64,000 nucleotides of DNA from Myxococcus landrumus (GTDB taxonomy: Bacteria; Myxococcota; Myxococcia; Myxococcales; Myxococcaceae), in NCBI RefSeq assembly GCF_017301635.1, contig NZ_CP071091.1:5530001-5594000 (forward strand), written 5' to 3'. The position numbers were made by a program, and so were the translations under genes. The notes under the pieces were generated by a model, which ran no database searches, had not been told where the DNA came from, and worked only from the letters and a program-made list of their open reading frames with translations. Shown one piece after another: positions 43,302 through 52,525 of the stretch; position 1 is the stretch's first letter, and each line of letters starts with the position of its first letter.

Positions 43302-43904
43302 TCAGGCAGCCTCGCCTTTCACGACAGGCAGGGGACGCACGAGAAACTCACGGGCAGCCGAGAGGGCACGCGTGTCCTCCAGCACCTCGCCTGGCCGGTT
43401 GCCATGCCCGATGAGGCCTCCGCGCCACGCCATCTCCAGGTAGTCGGCGCTCATCCGGAGGCTCATCAAGAGCGGGGTGGCGACGGAGTCGTCCTCCTCG
43501 GAGGAGTGGGCGGTCACCAGCGACAGCACCTTGCCCCGCATGCGCTCGGCGAAGCGCAGCTCCGGCACGCGCATCCACCAGGACCAGTGCTCCAGATAGG
43601 CCATCGCGGTCGAGGGCAGGTTGTACCAGTACACGGGGGCGACGATGACCACCTCGTCGGCGGCCAGGGTGCGCTCGGCGAGGGCCCTGAGCTCCGGAGA
43701 GGGAGGACGCGAGTAACCCCCTGGCGCATGGCGCAGGTCCCGGAAGGGCTCCACCAGGTGCTCTTCCAGCCGGAGCCAGTCCGTCACCGTGCCCGGAGGA
43801 AGTGCCTCCGCGGCCTTGCGAGCAAGCTGCTCGGCATTGCCCCCTTCACGCGAGCCGGCGAGCAGGAACAGGACGTTGCGTGGCGACGCTGCGGAGTGGC
43901 TCAT
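43302..43904 (-). CDS. NADPH-dependent FMN reductase/flavodoxin-like oxidoreductase
   Basis: The 200-residue flavodoxin-fold protein has the FMN phosphate loop LLAGSREGGNAEQLAR (about 13-28) and APVYWYNLPSTAMAYLEHW around the isoalloxazine site. It matches the NAD(P)H-dependent oxidoreductase (PF02525/PF03358) families, which reduce FMN, quinones or azo compounds. ATG 43904 is preferred, and GTG 43913 would add three residues. It stands 179 bases upstream of the DUF2167 gene. Physiological substrate unknown. Confidence 0.87.
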   Translation of the reverse strand: MSHSAASPRNVLFLLAGSREGGNAEQLARKAAEALPPGTVTDWLRLEEHLVEPFRDLRHAPGGYSRPPSPELRALAERTLAADEVVIVAPVYWYNLPSTAMAYLEHWSWWMRVPELRFAERMRGKVLSLVTAHSSEEDDSVATPLLMSLRMSADYLEMAWRGGLIGHGNRPGEVLEDTRALSAAREFLVRPLPVVKGEAA

Positions 43905-44144
43905 CTTGTTCACCAAGGAGAAGCGCCGGCGCGAAGGCAGGGCGCCGCGCGGCAACGCTACTTAATAACAAGAGACTCTCGCGCTGCACGGCGCTTCGCG
44001 GAACGAAGGCGGGGCCACGCTCGCCCTCGACAGGACGGACGGTGCCGCCTCCAAGGTCACTGCCGCGTTCGCGCGCGTCTTCGCTCCCCACTCCCGCCAG
44101 ATGGACCCCAGGCCCTCCGCGCCCCCCGCTGGAGGAAGTGCCCA

Positions 44145-44882
44145 TCAGGAGGACGTCTCATCCATCAAGGAATCATCCTCCGCCTCCGTGACTTCTTTTT
44201 CGTTTCGATTCTTCTCGTTTCGCTGTGACGGGAATGTCCTCTGGTTCTCACCCCATGCTTGGGGGTTGTAGTGCCATGAGAGCTGTTGGGCGAGGCGCGA
44301 GGGATGAAAGGAGACCATCCAATTCAACCCAACAGCCTCCGCGAACTTCGTCGCCTCCCTGACTTGTGCCTTGAACGCGGAGCCACACGCAAAAAGCACC
44401 GAAGCCCCCTGGTGCCTTCCCGCCACACGCCGCAACTCTTCGGCAAGAAAATCACTGTTCAACGGCCACGCATTGCGCACGCGTTCGTCTTTGACGGTGG
44501 TCATGAGCCGAGCCCCCTGCGCGTAGCAATCCGCTGTAACCCAGTCTGCCTGGCAACGAACCAGGTTGGTCACATAGATTCCATTCTCCTCCAGTTGGCG
44601 ATACTCGAACTCTTCCTCCCCTCCGCCCTGCGAATCTCGCCACCTGTTGAGAATCTTCACCCCTGTGTCTTCCCAAGCTGGAGAGCCATTCTTCACTTCG
44701 GCAAAGGAAGGGGACTCACAAACCACAACCAGCCGCACCGGATGGGCTGACGTCGCGTGATAGTTCGTGTTGACCGGCCCTATCCTTGCGTTGGCAGGCA
44801 GGCCCCACATGGCGCGACAGTTCATCGCGAGCTCTTCAGCCTTCACCGCATCGACTTCGTAGAAACGCCGGCCGGCCGCCAT
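44145..44882 (-). CDS. Putative uracil-DNA-glycosylase-superfamily protein, low GC
   Basis: The 245-residue cytoplasmic protein is not firmly assigned. Segments in the right order recall the UDG superfamily: RLVVVCESPSFAE where active-site motif I (GEAPG-like) would lie, NGIYVTNLVRCQ (compare the TN-x-VKCRP strand), ASVLFACGSAFKAQ, and VSFHPSRLA resembling the HPSxL motif II. The C-terminal 30 residues are charged and repetitive. Base composition drops well below that of its neighbours (only about half G+C near its 3-prime end), and it has flanking gaps of 240 and 132 bases. Both suggest recent acquisition. Activity is uncertain because motif I is diverged. Confidence 0.5.
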   Translation of the reverse strand: MAAGRRFYEVDAVKAEELAMNCRAMWGLPANARIGPVNTNYHATSAHPVRLVVVCESPSFAEVKNGSPAWEDTGVKILNRWRDSQGGGEEEFEYRQLEENGIYVTNLVRCQADWVTADCYAQGARLMTTVKDERVRNAWPLNSDFLAEELRRVAGRHQGASVLFACGSAFKAQVREATKFAEAVGLNWMVSFHPSRLAQQLSWHYNPQAWGENQRTFPSQRNEKNRNEKEVTEAEDDSLMDETSS

Positions 44883-45014
44883 GGCTCTCCACTCCTCGTC
44901 GGGGGTCTTCCATTACCTGCGACAGGCACCTGACCCATCGTGGGTCATGCACCTGCAAGTCGACGGGGCTGCATGTCCCAACCGCGAAGGGAGCACGCAG
45001 CCCTCGGTCTCGAC

Positions 45015-46151
45015 TCAGCGTCCGCTACAGAAGTGCGCGATGGCGCGGGCCAGGATGGCCTCGCAGCGCACCAGGTCTTCGACGGGCACGTACTCACCCG
45101 TCTGGTGCGCCACGCGGATGTCGCCGGGCCCGAACACCACCGCCTCCGCGCCCAGCTCCGTCATCTGCGGAGCCTCGGTACCGAACGGCACCGTCGTGGA
45201 CGCATTGCCGCTGGCCTCGGCCAGGAAGCGCACCACCTCCGCGTCCTCACGCGTATTCACGCCCCGGTCCGTCCGCAGCACGCGGATGTGCGCCTCATAG
45301 GCGGGCTCGTCGCGCACCAGCTCCTGCCGGATGGACTCCAGAAGCTCCGCCACCCGCTGCGTCGACTGGCCCGGAATCGGCCGCCACTCCACCGTGAACC
45401 GGCACGAGCCCGGCAGGATGTTCTTCGCCTTGCCCCCCTGGATGACGCCCACGTTCACCGTGGTGAACGGCGGCTGGAAGCCCTCGTCCCGCTCCTCGCG
45501 CAGCACCGTCGTCGCGAGCTGCTCCAGCCTTTGGAGGAATCGCCCCGCGCGGAAGATGGCGGACGCGCCCGTCTCCGGATACGCGCTGTGCCCCTCCTTG
45601 CCCAGCACCTCCACCTCCGCCAGGCAGTAGCCCTTGTTCGCGCGCACGGGCGTGAGCTTCGTGGGCTCGCCGACGATGGCGTGCCGCGCACGGCCCAGGC
45701 CCGCGGCCACCAGCTTCTTGGCCCCCACCAGCCCCACTTCCTCGTCCGCGGTGAGCACCACCATCAGCGGAGCCTGGAGCCGCTCGGCGCGCAGGGCGGC
45801 GTGCAGCGCGCAGGCGATGAAGCCCTTCGTGTCACACGCGCCACGCCCGTAGAGCTTGCCGTCCTTCTCCGTCAGCTTCAGCGCGTCCGTCCACGCCGCG
45901 TCGAAGGGCACGCAGTCGGAGTGCCCCACCAGCGCGAGCGCCGCGCGCCCGGTGCCGCCCTTCACGGCCACCAGGTTCACCTTCTCCTTCCCCGCGTCAT
46001 CGGTGTACCGCTGGCGCTCCGCGCTGAAGCCCGCGGCCTCCAGTCGCGCCTGCGCATAGTCGATGAGCGGGGCATTGGGTCGCGAGGACGTGGTGTCCAT
46101 CGCCACCAGCTCCGTCAGGGTGGCCCGCAACGCGGGCAGCGTGTCGCTCAT
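45015..46151 (-). CDS. argE: M20-family acetylornithine deacetylase
   Basis: The 378-residue metallopeptidase-fold hydrolase has zinc ligands and catalytic residues in GHSDCVP (His77), GACDTKG (Asp107) and ADEEVG (catalytic Glu137, Glu138). The middle dimerisation domain is present. It should remove acetyl from N2-acetylornithine in arginine synthesis. Related M20 enzymes (succinyl-diaminopimelate desuccinylase) are the main alternative, but the GRGACDTKG-type motif and overall similarity favour ArgE. ATG 46151 has a GGAGG site 8 bases upstream. It lies 69 bases downstream of hutF. Confidence 0.85.
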   Translation of the reverse strand: MSDTLPALRATLTELVAMDTTSSRPNAPLIDYAQARLEAAGFSAERQRYTDDAGKEKVNLVAVKGGTGRAALALVGHSDCVPFDAAWTDALKLTEKDGKLYGRGACDTKGFIACALHAALRAERLQAPLMVVLTADEEVGLVGAKKLVAAGLGRARHAIVGEPTKLTPVRANKGYCLAEVEVLGKEGHSAYPETGASAIFRAGRFLQRLEQLATTVLREERDEGFQPPFTTVNVGVIQGGKAKNILPGSCRFTVEWRPIPGQSTQRVAELLESIRQELVRDEPAYEAHIRVLRTDRGVNTREDAEVVRFLAEASGNASTTVPFGTEAPQMTELGAEAVVFGPGDIRVAHQTGEYVPVEDLVRCEAILARAIAHFCSGR

Positions 46152-46220
46152 GGGACAGCCTCCAGTGGCCGCGTCATGCCACCGCCCGGCTCCCCGCGCC
46201 AGCCCCCTGTCCCTACCCCT

Positions 46221-47603
46221 TCACGGGTACAACGCACGCGCGAGCGTCTGGAACGCACGCCCGCTCTCCTCCGCGAGCGGATGGCGCCCGTCTCGCACCA
46301 CCAACCGTCCATCCACCGCCACCTCGCGCACCGCCGACTTCTCCGCGCCCAGGACAATGGAGGCCAACAGCGACGCCGGGCTCGCGCCCACCAGCGACGG
46401 ATGCCCCACGTCCACCGTGAAGAAGTCCGCGGGCGCCCCCGGCTCGAGCGTCCCCGTGGACAGCCCCAGGCTGCGAGCCCCCTCCACGGTGGCCATGCCG
46501 AAGAGCCGCGCCGCCAGCCCCGACACCTCACCACCGCCCGGGTCCAGCACCGCGCGCCGCAGCCGCGACAGCCGCAAGTGCCCCTCGAGCTGACGCGCCT
46601 CGTCCAGCAGGTCCACGTGCGCCTGGCTGTCCGAACCCAGGCTGATGCCCGCGCCCGCCTTCACCAGCGCGTCCGCCGGGACGATGCCATCCCCCAGGTT
46701 CCGCTCGGTGGAGGGGCACGCGCACACCGTCGCACGGCCGGTGCCCAGCATGGACACCTCCTCGGCCGTCAGGTGGACGCCATGCACGGCGGTGAAGTCC
46801 GGACGCAGGAGCCCCAGGTCCGACAGCAGCTCCACCGGGCGCCGGCCGTGCTCCGCCAGGCACGCCTCGATTTCCTTGGGCTGCTCCGCCACGTGCATGT
46901 GCACGGGGAAGCCGCGCACGCCGGCGATGACCTTCAGCCACTCCTTCGTCACCGCGCGGACACTGTGCGGTGCCAGGCCCACGCTCACCGCCGAGTCGCC
47001 TCGAACCTCGCGGGCCAGCGACTCCACGGTGGCGAGGAACGTGTCCACGTCCGGGTCGATGAAGCGGCGCTGACGCGGATTCGGCGCCACCTGGAAGCCC
47101 GCGCGCGCATAGCCCACGCGCAACAAGCAGATGCGCAGGCCCGCGTCGCGCGCGGCCCGGATGACCGCGTGGGCCAACACGTTCCGGTCCGCGTATGGCG
47201 TGCCGTCCTGCTGATGGTGCACGTAGTGGAACTCGCCCACCGTGGTGATGCCCGCCAGGGCCATCTCCACGAAGACCTGCCGTGAGGCGACGTAGACGTC
47301 CTCGGGCGCCAGGGACTCGGCGGCGCGGTACATGGCCTCGCGCCAGCTCCAGAAGTCATCTGCCTCTCGCCCGGAGACCACGTACTCCGTGCGTCCGCGG
47401 ATGAGCCGCTGGAAGGCATGCGAGTGGCCGTTGACCATGCCCGGCAAGAGCACTCGGCCCGGCAGGCGCACGACGCTCGCTCCGGCGGGCACGGACGACG
47501 CCGGGAGGACCCGGCCATCGGCGCCCACGGCCAGGGGGCGCCCTTCGAGGAGCCGGCCTCCCTCGTACAAGAAGTCCGGCTGGTAGACAGTGGTGTCGCT
47601 CAC
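46221..47603 (-). CDS. hutF: Formimidoylglutamate deiminase
   Basis: The 460-residue amidohydrolase has metal-site motifs HSH (60-62, VNGHSHAFQR), HVAEQP, and SDSQAHVDLLDEARQLE. This pattern is characteristic of HutF, which converts N-formimino-L-glutamate to N-formyl-L-glutamate and ammonia in histidine degradation. Other hut genes are not in the window. The GTG start lacks a strong ribosome site. It may be co-transcribed with argE (69-base gap). A guanine/cytosine-deaminase-like role is less likely. Confidence 0.85.
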   Translation of the reverse strand: MSDTTVYQPDFLYEGGRLLEGRPLAVGADGRVLPASSVPAGASVVRLPGRVLLPGMVNGHSHAFQRLIRGRTEYVVSGREADDFWSWREAMYRAAESLAPEDVYVASRQVFVEMALAGITTVGEFHYVHHQQDGTPYADRNVLAHAVIRAARDAGLRICLLRVGYARAGFQVAPNPRQRRFIDPDVDTFLATVESLAREVRGDSAVSVGLAPHSVRAVTKEWLKVIAGVRGFPVHMHVAEQPKEIEACLAEHGRRPVELLSDLGLLRPDFTAVHGVHLTAEEVSMLGTGRATVCACPSTERNLGDGIVPADALVKAGAGISLGSDSQAHVDLLDEARQLEGHLRLSRLRRAVLDPGGGEVSGLAARLFGMATVEGARSLGLSTGTLEPGAPADFFTVDVGHPSLVGASPASLLASIVLGAEKSAVREVAVDGRLVVRDGRHPLAEESGRAFQTLARALYP

Positions 47604-47670
47604 GCGCGGCAGCGTACGTCAGCGGGCCGAGTCTCGCAGCAGCCTCGACACAGCCCGCCTGCCCCCGCTG

Positions 47671-49152
47671 TCACCGCGTCGACGCCAGCTTCTTCTCCCC
47701 GTCCCGCCCGGGGTGCACCGAGTTGTCGTTCGAGCCAGGACGCCCCAGCCCTCGCTGGACCGCCGGCAAGGACGCGTTCACCGGGCCTACGTAGAAGACC
47801 CCCTGGTAGCCCTCCGGGTTCGTCGAATCCCACAGGTGCACGAAGTACCGGTCGCCGTTGTTGCGCCCCCTCGTGTCCCGCACTCCGCAGTCCAGCTTGT
47901 CCTGAACGCCCTTGCTGTCCACCGAGCAGATCCACGCCGTGCCGCTGTCATACGCCATGTCCAGCGCCACCACGTCGTCCAGCTTCTCCTTCACCAGGTA
48001 CCCCATGGGCTTGCGCTGCTCATCCCACGGCAGCCCCTTCTTCGTCCGCGAGTGGATGTTGCCCGAGAGAATCATGTGGAAGCGCTTGGGCGACGACTCC
48101 ACCTGGTGCACCACCGTCGCCGCCATCGCATCCTCGCGCTCCTGCCCGTTGGCCTTCGGGTGGTCGAACACGAAGACCTCCACGTCCAGCCCCATCGCGC
48201 GCAGCAGCCGCAGTTGCTCCAGCAGGTTCGCCATGCCCTCGCTGCCACGGCCATCCGGATACGGGCTGCGCCAGAATGGAGACTCCATCAGCTTCAGCCA
48301 GTCGTGCTCCGTCCCCTGGCTCTCCAGGAACGCATCCACGCGCGTCTGGTTCTCCAGCGGCAGCTCCAACCCCACCGTCACGGGGACACCCGCCACCACG
48401 GCCTGACACGTGGACTGGGCCACGAAGCGCGGAACCTCGCGAGTGCCGTGCAGTTCGCCCAGCAGCAGCACCGCTCCCGGCTTCGCCTGCTTGCCCAGGC
48501 CCAGGATGGGCAGACCACACTCCACCGCGAACTGCGACGGAGCACTCGTCGCCGACGGAGCGCGGGCCACCATCACCGGCTTCGGCGCGTTCTCCTCCTT
48601 CGCCAGCCGGGGAGACACGTCGCGGAACACCCGCCACTCCATCACCATGTCTCGCTGAGACTGGCCCGAACCCGCGGCGACGGCGACATCTCCACGCGGG
48701 GCACTGAGGCTGGCCGCGACGTCCTCGGGAGAGCCCACTCCGAACCCATCCCCTTCACCTTCACCGCTCCTGCGAGCCGTCTGGCCCCAGTCCAGCTCGC
48801 TGCCACCAACGGACAGCGTCCTGTTGGTGCTCTTGGTGATGCGGAAGATCTGCAGCTTGCTCGACGTCGGCGTCTCCCGGCGACCCACCACCATGTACCG
48901 GTGGAAGAAGCCCGCGATGCGCGAGCCGCCGAACTCCTGCCGCCACTCCGTCTCCAGCACCATGCTGCCGCGGTCCTCGCGAAACGACAGCTCGTTGCGG
49001 GTGAAGAACTCCCGGATCTCCGGCCACACCGCCTCGAGCGGCTGGTCGTAGACGGCCTCCCGGTCCGGAATGTCCAGGTCGCTGCGCCAGGTCGCGCAGC
49101 CCGTCATCACGAATGCACCCGCCAGAACCACGAGGACGACCCACCGCATCAT
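47671..49152 (-). CDS. Lipoprotein with ChaN/TIKI-like domain, copy A
   Basis: The 493-residue lipoprotein has a lipobox MTGC (Cys19). An N-terminal domain of about 90 residues (REAVYDQPLEAVWPEIREFF..., then SSKLQIFRITKS) resembles BamC-like lipoprotein folds. After a variable linker comes a C-terminal domain with GELHG (232-236) and GNIHS (364-368), each a G-x-x-H pair as in ChaN/TIKI-superfamily haem-binding or metalloprotease-like proteins. ATG 49152 follows GGAGGTG by 5 bases. It is about 85 % identical to copy B just upstream, with near-identical DNA over the C-terminal half. Function unknown. Confidence 0.75.
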   Translation of the reverse strand: MMRWVVLVVLAGAFVMTGCATWRSDLDIPDREAVYDQPLEAVWPEIREFFTRNELSFREDRGSMVLETEWRQEFGGSRIAGFFHRYMVVGRRETPTSSKLQIFRITKSTNRTLSVGGSELDWGQTARRSGEGEGDGFGVGSPEDVAASLSAPRGDVAVAAGSGQSQRDMVMEWRVFRDVSPRLAKEENAPKPVMVARAPSATSAPSQFAVECGLPILGLGKQAKPGAVLLLGELHGTREVPRFVAQSTCQAVVAGVPVTVGLELPLENQTRVDAFLESQGTEHDWLKLMESPFWRSPYPDGRGSEGMANLLEQLRLLRAMGLDVEVFVFDHPKANGQEREDAMAATVVHQVESSPKRFHMILSGNIHSRTKKGLPWDEQRKPMGYLVKEKLDDVVALDMAYDSGTAWICSVDSKGVQDKLDCGVRDTRGRNNGDRYFVHLWDSTNPEGYQGVFYVGPVNASLPAVQRGLGRPGSNDNSVHPGRDGEKKLASTR

Positions 49153-49236
49153 GACACCTCCAAGAGACTCATCGCAGGAGGCCAGAACGAAGAGAAACAC
49201 TGGCCATATCGCCTCGCGGCCCTGGCCGCCGTGCGC

Positions 49237-50703
49237 CTACCGCACCGAGGCCATCCTCCGCCCCTCGTCCCGCGCGGGATGCACCGAGTTGTCATTGGCT
49301 CCAGGCCGTCCCAGCCCCCGCTGCACCGCGGGCTCCGAGGCCTTCACCGGCCCCACGTAGAAGACCCCATGGTAGCCCTCCGCGTTCGCCGAATCCCAGA
49401 GGTGCACGAAGTACCGCTCGCCGTTGTTCCGGCCCTTCGTATCCCGCACTCCGCAGTCCAGCTTGTCGCGAAGGCCCTTGCTGTCCACCGAGCAGATCCA
49501 CGCCGTGCCGCTGTCATACGCCATGTCCAGCGCCACCACGTCGTCCAGCTTCGCGCTGACCAGATACCCCATGGGCTTGCGCTGCTCATCCCACGGCAGC
49601 CCCTTCTTCGTCCGCGAGTGGATGTTGCCCGACAGCACCATGTGGAAGCGCGTGGGTGACGACTCCACCTGGTGCACCACCGTCGCCGCCATCGCGTCCT
49701 CGCGCGCCTGTCCGTTCGCCTTCGGGTGGTCGAACACGAAGACCTCCACGTCCAGCCCCTGCGAGCGCAACAGCCGCAACTGCTCCAGCAGGTTCGCCAT
49801 CGCCTCGCTGCCTCGGCCATCCGGATACGGGCTGCGCCAGAACGGCGACTCCATCAGCTTCAGCCAGTCATGCTCCGTCCCCTGGCTCTCCAGGAAGGCA
49901 TCCACGCGCGTCTGGTTCTCCAGCGGCAGCTCCAATCCCACCGTCACGGGGATGCCCGCCACGGTCGCCTGACACGCACCCTGGGCCACGAAGCGTGGCA
50001 CCTCCTCGGTGCCATGCAGCTCGCCCAGCAGCAGCACCGCTCCCGGCTTCGCCTGCTTGCCCAGGCCCAGGATGGGCAACCCGCACTCCATCGCCAGCTG
50101 CGACGGTGCGCTCGTCGCCGACGACGCCTTGGCCACCATCACCGGCTTCGGCGCGCTCTCCTCCTTCGCCAGCCGAGGAGACACGTCGCGGAACACCCGC
50201 CACTCCATCACCAGGTCCCGCTGCCCCTGGCCTGACTCCGCGAAGAAGGAGTTCTCTCCGCGCGGAGCCGCGAGGACCTCTTCCCAGTCCTCGGGGCTGG
50301 TGGGGTTATCCCCCGCGCCTCGACGGGCCGTCTGCCCCCAGTCCAGCTCCTTGCCGTTGTTCGACAACGCCTTGTTCAGGCTCTTGGTGATGCGGAAGAT
50401 CTGCAGCTTGCTCGACGTCGGTGTCTCCCGCCGCCCCACCACCATGTACCGGTGGAAGAAGCCCGCGATTTTCGAGCCGCCGAACTCCTGCCGCCACTCC
50501 GTCTCCAGCACCCGGCTGCCCTGGTCCTCACGGAATGACAGGTCGTTGCGAGTGAAGAACCCTCGGACCTCGGGCCACATCTCCTCGAGGGGCCGGTCAT
50601 AGACGGCTTCCCGGTCCGGAACATCCAGGTCGCTGCGCAGCGTCGCACAGCCCATCAGCCCCAACACCGAAACGAGTGTCGCGACGATTCCCCATCGCAT
50701 CAT
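49237..50703 (-). CDS. Lipoprotein with ChaN/TIKI-like domain, copy B
   Basis: The 488-residue paralogue of the downstream copy has the same order: signal peptide with lipobox MGC (Cys19), BamC-like N-domain, variable linker, and a C-terminal domain carrying GELHGT and GNIHSR. The linker (around 110-160) and extreme N-terminus diverge most, whereas the C-terminal catalytic-like region is almost unchanged. This suggests duplication with continued selection or gene conversion. The 84-base gap to copy A suggests co-transcription. It could process or bind a cell-surface substrate at the outer membrane. Confidence 0.75.
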   Translation of the reverse strand: MMRWGIVATLVSVLGLMGCATLRSDLDVPDREAVYDRPLEEMWPEVRGFFTRNDLSFREDQGSRVLETEWRQEFGGSKIAGFFHRYMVVGRRETPTSSKLQIFRITKSLNKALSNNGKELDWGQTARRGAGDNPTSPEDWEEVLAAPRGENSFFAESGQGQRDLVMEWRVFRDVSPRLAKEESAPKPVMVAKASSATSAPSQLAMECGLPILGLGKQAKPGAVLLLGELHGTEEVPRFVAQGACQATVAGIPVTVGLELPLENQTRVDAFLESQGTEHDWLKLMESPFWRSPYPDGRGSEAMANLLEQLRLLRSQGLDVEVFVFDHPKANGQAREDAMAATVVHQVESSPTRFHMVLSGNIHSRTKKGLPWDEQRKPMGYLVSAKLDDVVALDMAYDSGTAWICSVDSKGLRDKLDCGVRDTKGRNNGERYFVHLWDSANAEGYHGVFYVGPVKASEPAVQRGLGRPGANDNSVHPARDEGRRMASVR

Positions 50704-50773
50704 TCAGCCTCCAGGCAACCCTTGGTCAATGCGGCTAGAACGACGGGGCTACCTGGATATATCTGCGCGCGCG

Positions 50774-51259
50774 TCAGGCCTGGGCTTCGGAGCCCTCGCC
50801 GACGGAGACCTGCTCCTTCTCCCAGGGGCGGGTCCGAACCGCCTCGCGTATCCACAGGATGTGGCGCCGCTCGTCCTCGCGGTGGCGCTCGATGAGGCCC
50901 CGGACATCCGGACTCCAGTCGAAGCGCAGCGCCACGTCATAGGCCCGGTTGGAGAACTCCTCGTTGCCCATCATGGCCACCAGCGCCGCCTCGGTGCCCA
51001 TCATGCAAGACATCGCGGTCAGCCCCTTCATCGCCGCGCCCTTCAGGTCCGGCCGCAGCTCCAGCGGCACTCCGCCGAAGAGGTGGATGAAGGCATTGAG
51101 CTCCCGCACGTGGCGCAGATGGTCGGCACGAAACTCGCCCAACCGCTCTCGGACCAACGGCTCCGGGATGCGAGAGAGCGCCGCGTCGTAGGCCCCCACC
51201 GCGTCCGCGTCGAGCTGCGCCAGACTGCGCAGCCGTGCCACCTCGGACTTCTCGGCCAT
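50774..51259 (-). CDS. Ferritin-like four-helix protein (DUF2383-like)
   Basis: The 161-residue all-helical protein has carboxylate/histidine pairs spaced as in ferritin-like folds (EFRADHLRHV near residue 43 and RHREDERRHI near residue 125). It resembles the DUF2383/ferritin-like family found in stress and spore-associated contexts. Such proteins may bind iron or a di-metal site. ATG 51259 has a GGAGGAAG site. It is 70 bases upstream of copy B of the lipoprotein pair and divergent from the polymerase-domain gene. Metal binding is inferred, not shown. Confidence 0.7.
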   Translation of the reverse strand: MAEKSEVARLRSLAQLDADAVGAYDAALSRIPEPLVRERLGEFRADHLRHVRELNAFIHLFGGVPLELRPDLKGAAMKGLTAMSCMMGTEAALVAMMGNEEFSNRAYDVALRFDWSPDVRGLIERHREDERRHILWIREAVRTRPWEKEQVSVGEGSEAQA

Positions 51260-51418
51260 GTCGACTTCCTCCACGCCAGGGACGCATGCAATGTGAGAAG
51301 CCTCCCGCCGAAGTCCAACCCGCCCCGTGAGGCCCTGGACCGGCCGCCCTTCCGACGGGCGAGCGAACAAGACCTCGCTCCCTCGGGCATGCCCTCGCGC
51401 TCACCGCATGACATTGCA

Positions 51419-52453
51419 ATGGCTTCACGGGATGCCAACCGTTGGCCCGTGAAACGCCCCGACCCACGACTCCACGCCGACCGCCGCGAGCGGGCCCCGC
51501 GCCGTGCTACCGAGCCCGCAACCCACTCAGGCGAGCGGCGCGCGCCCCGGGCCCAGGCCGCGCGCAGGGCGGCCCCTTCGTCGCGGGAGGAGTCCGTCGC
51601 GCAGGCAGGGCGCGTGAAGCTGACGCACGCGGACCGCGTCCTCTTCCCCGGGAGCGGGCTGACGAAGGCGGATGTCTTCGCGTACTACCGCGAGGTGGCG
51701 CCGCTGCTCGTCCCCATCCTCGAGGACAGGCCCATCGCCGTGCAGCAGTGGCCCGCGGGAATCGAGGCGCCCGGCTTCTTCCGCCACGCGCTGTCGGGCA
51801 TGCCGTCATGGCTCCCCTCGCTGAGCGTGCGCCACGTGGACAAGACGCTGCGGCATGTGAATGTGACAGGCGAAGAGCCCCTGCTCTGGCTCGCCAACCA
51901 GTCCGCGCTCACGCTCCACATGTGGCTGAGCCGAGCCCCCAGGCTCTCGCAGCCGGACTTCCTCGCCATGGACCTGGACCCCGGCGAAGGAGGCTGGCCG
52001 GACGTCGTGGCGGCGGCGCTCGCGCTGCGCGAGCTGCTGGAGCAGCAGGGCCTGGAGGGCTACCCCAAGACCTCCGGCAAGCGAGGGATGCATGTCCTGG
52101 TGCCGCTGGCTCCGGGACACACCTATGCCCAGGTCCAGGCACACGCGAACGCCCTGGCCCAGGAGCTCGAGCGCCGACTGGGAACACGCGCCACCACCCT
52201 CCGCGGGGTGCGCGCGCGCCACGGGCGGCTCTACCTGGACGCGGGGCAGAACGCGCGGGGCAAGACAGTGGTCGCGCCCTACTCCCTTCGAGCCCGCGAG
52301 GCGGCGCCCTTCTCGGCGCCCCTGCGATGGCGTGAGGTGAGTGAGAAGCTGGACCCCTCGCGCTTCAACCTCCGCACCCTGCGCGAGCGCCTGGACTCCG
52401 TGGGAGACCTGTTCGCCCCCGCACTGGAAAACACACAGCGGCTACCAGGTTGA
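51419..52453 (+). CDS. Stand-alone LigD-type polymerase/primase domain
   Basis: The protein has about 344 residues. After a basic, low-complexity N-terminus of about 70 residues comes a complete LigD polymerase domain (AEP superfamily): KLTHADRVLFPGSGLTK, WPAGIEAPGFF, the catalytic DxD in AMDLDPGEGG (Asp185, Asp187), KTSGKRGMHVLVPL and ARGKTVVAPYSLR. It would add nucleotides at broken ends in non-homologous end joining. No ligase, phosphoesterase or Ku gene lies nearby. The start is uncertain (ATG 51419, also ATG 51389, or GTG near the domain). Confidence 0.85.
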   Translation: MASRDANRWPVKRPDPRLHADRRERAPRRATEPATHSGERRAPRAQAARRAAPSSREESVAQAGRVKLTHADRVLFPGSGLTKADVFAYYREVAPLLVPILEDRPIAVQQWPAGIEAPGFFRHALSGMPSWLPSLSVRHVDKTLRHVNVTGEEPLLWLANQSALTLHMWLSRAPRLSQPDFLAMDLDPGEGGWPDVVAAALALRELLEQQGLEGYPKTSGKRGMHVLVPLAPGHTYAQVQAHANALAQELERRLGTRATTLRGVRARHGRLYLDAGQNARGKTVVAPYSLRAREAAPFSAPLRWREVSEKLDPSRFNLRTLRERLDSVGDLFAPALENTQRLPG

Positions 52454-52525
52454 CGCCCGGCTGGCCGCCTCCCGTGTGCAACGCACCGTGCATGCCTCCG
52501 AGGCGGATGTTATGGCGACGCCCGC

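Noticed and set aside
47671-50703. The duplicated lipoprotein region as a mobile element
   Set aside because: There are no flanking inverted repeats, target duplications or transposase. Simple tandem duplication explains it.
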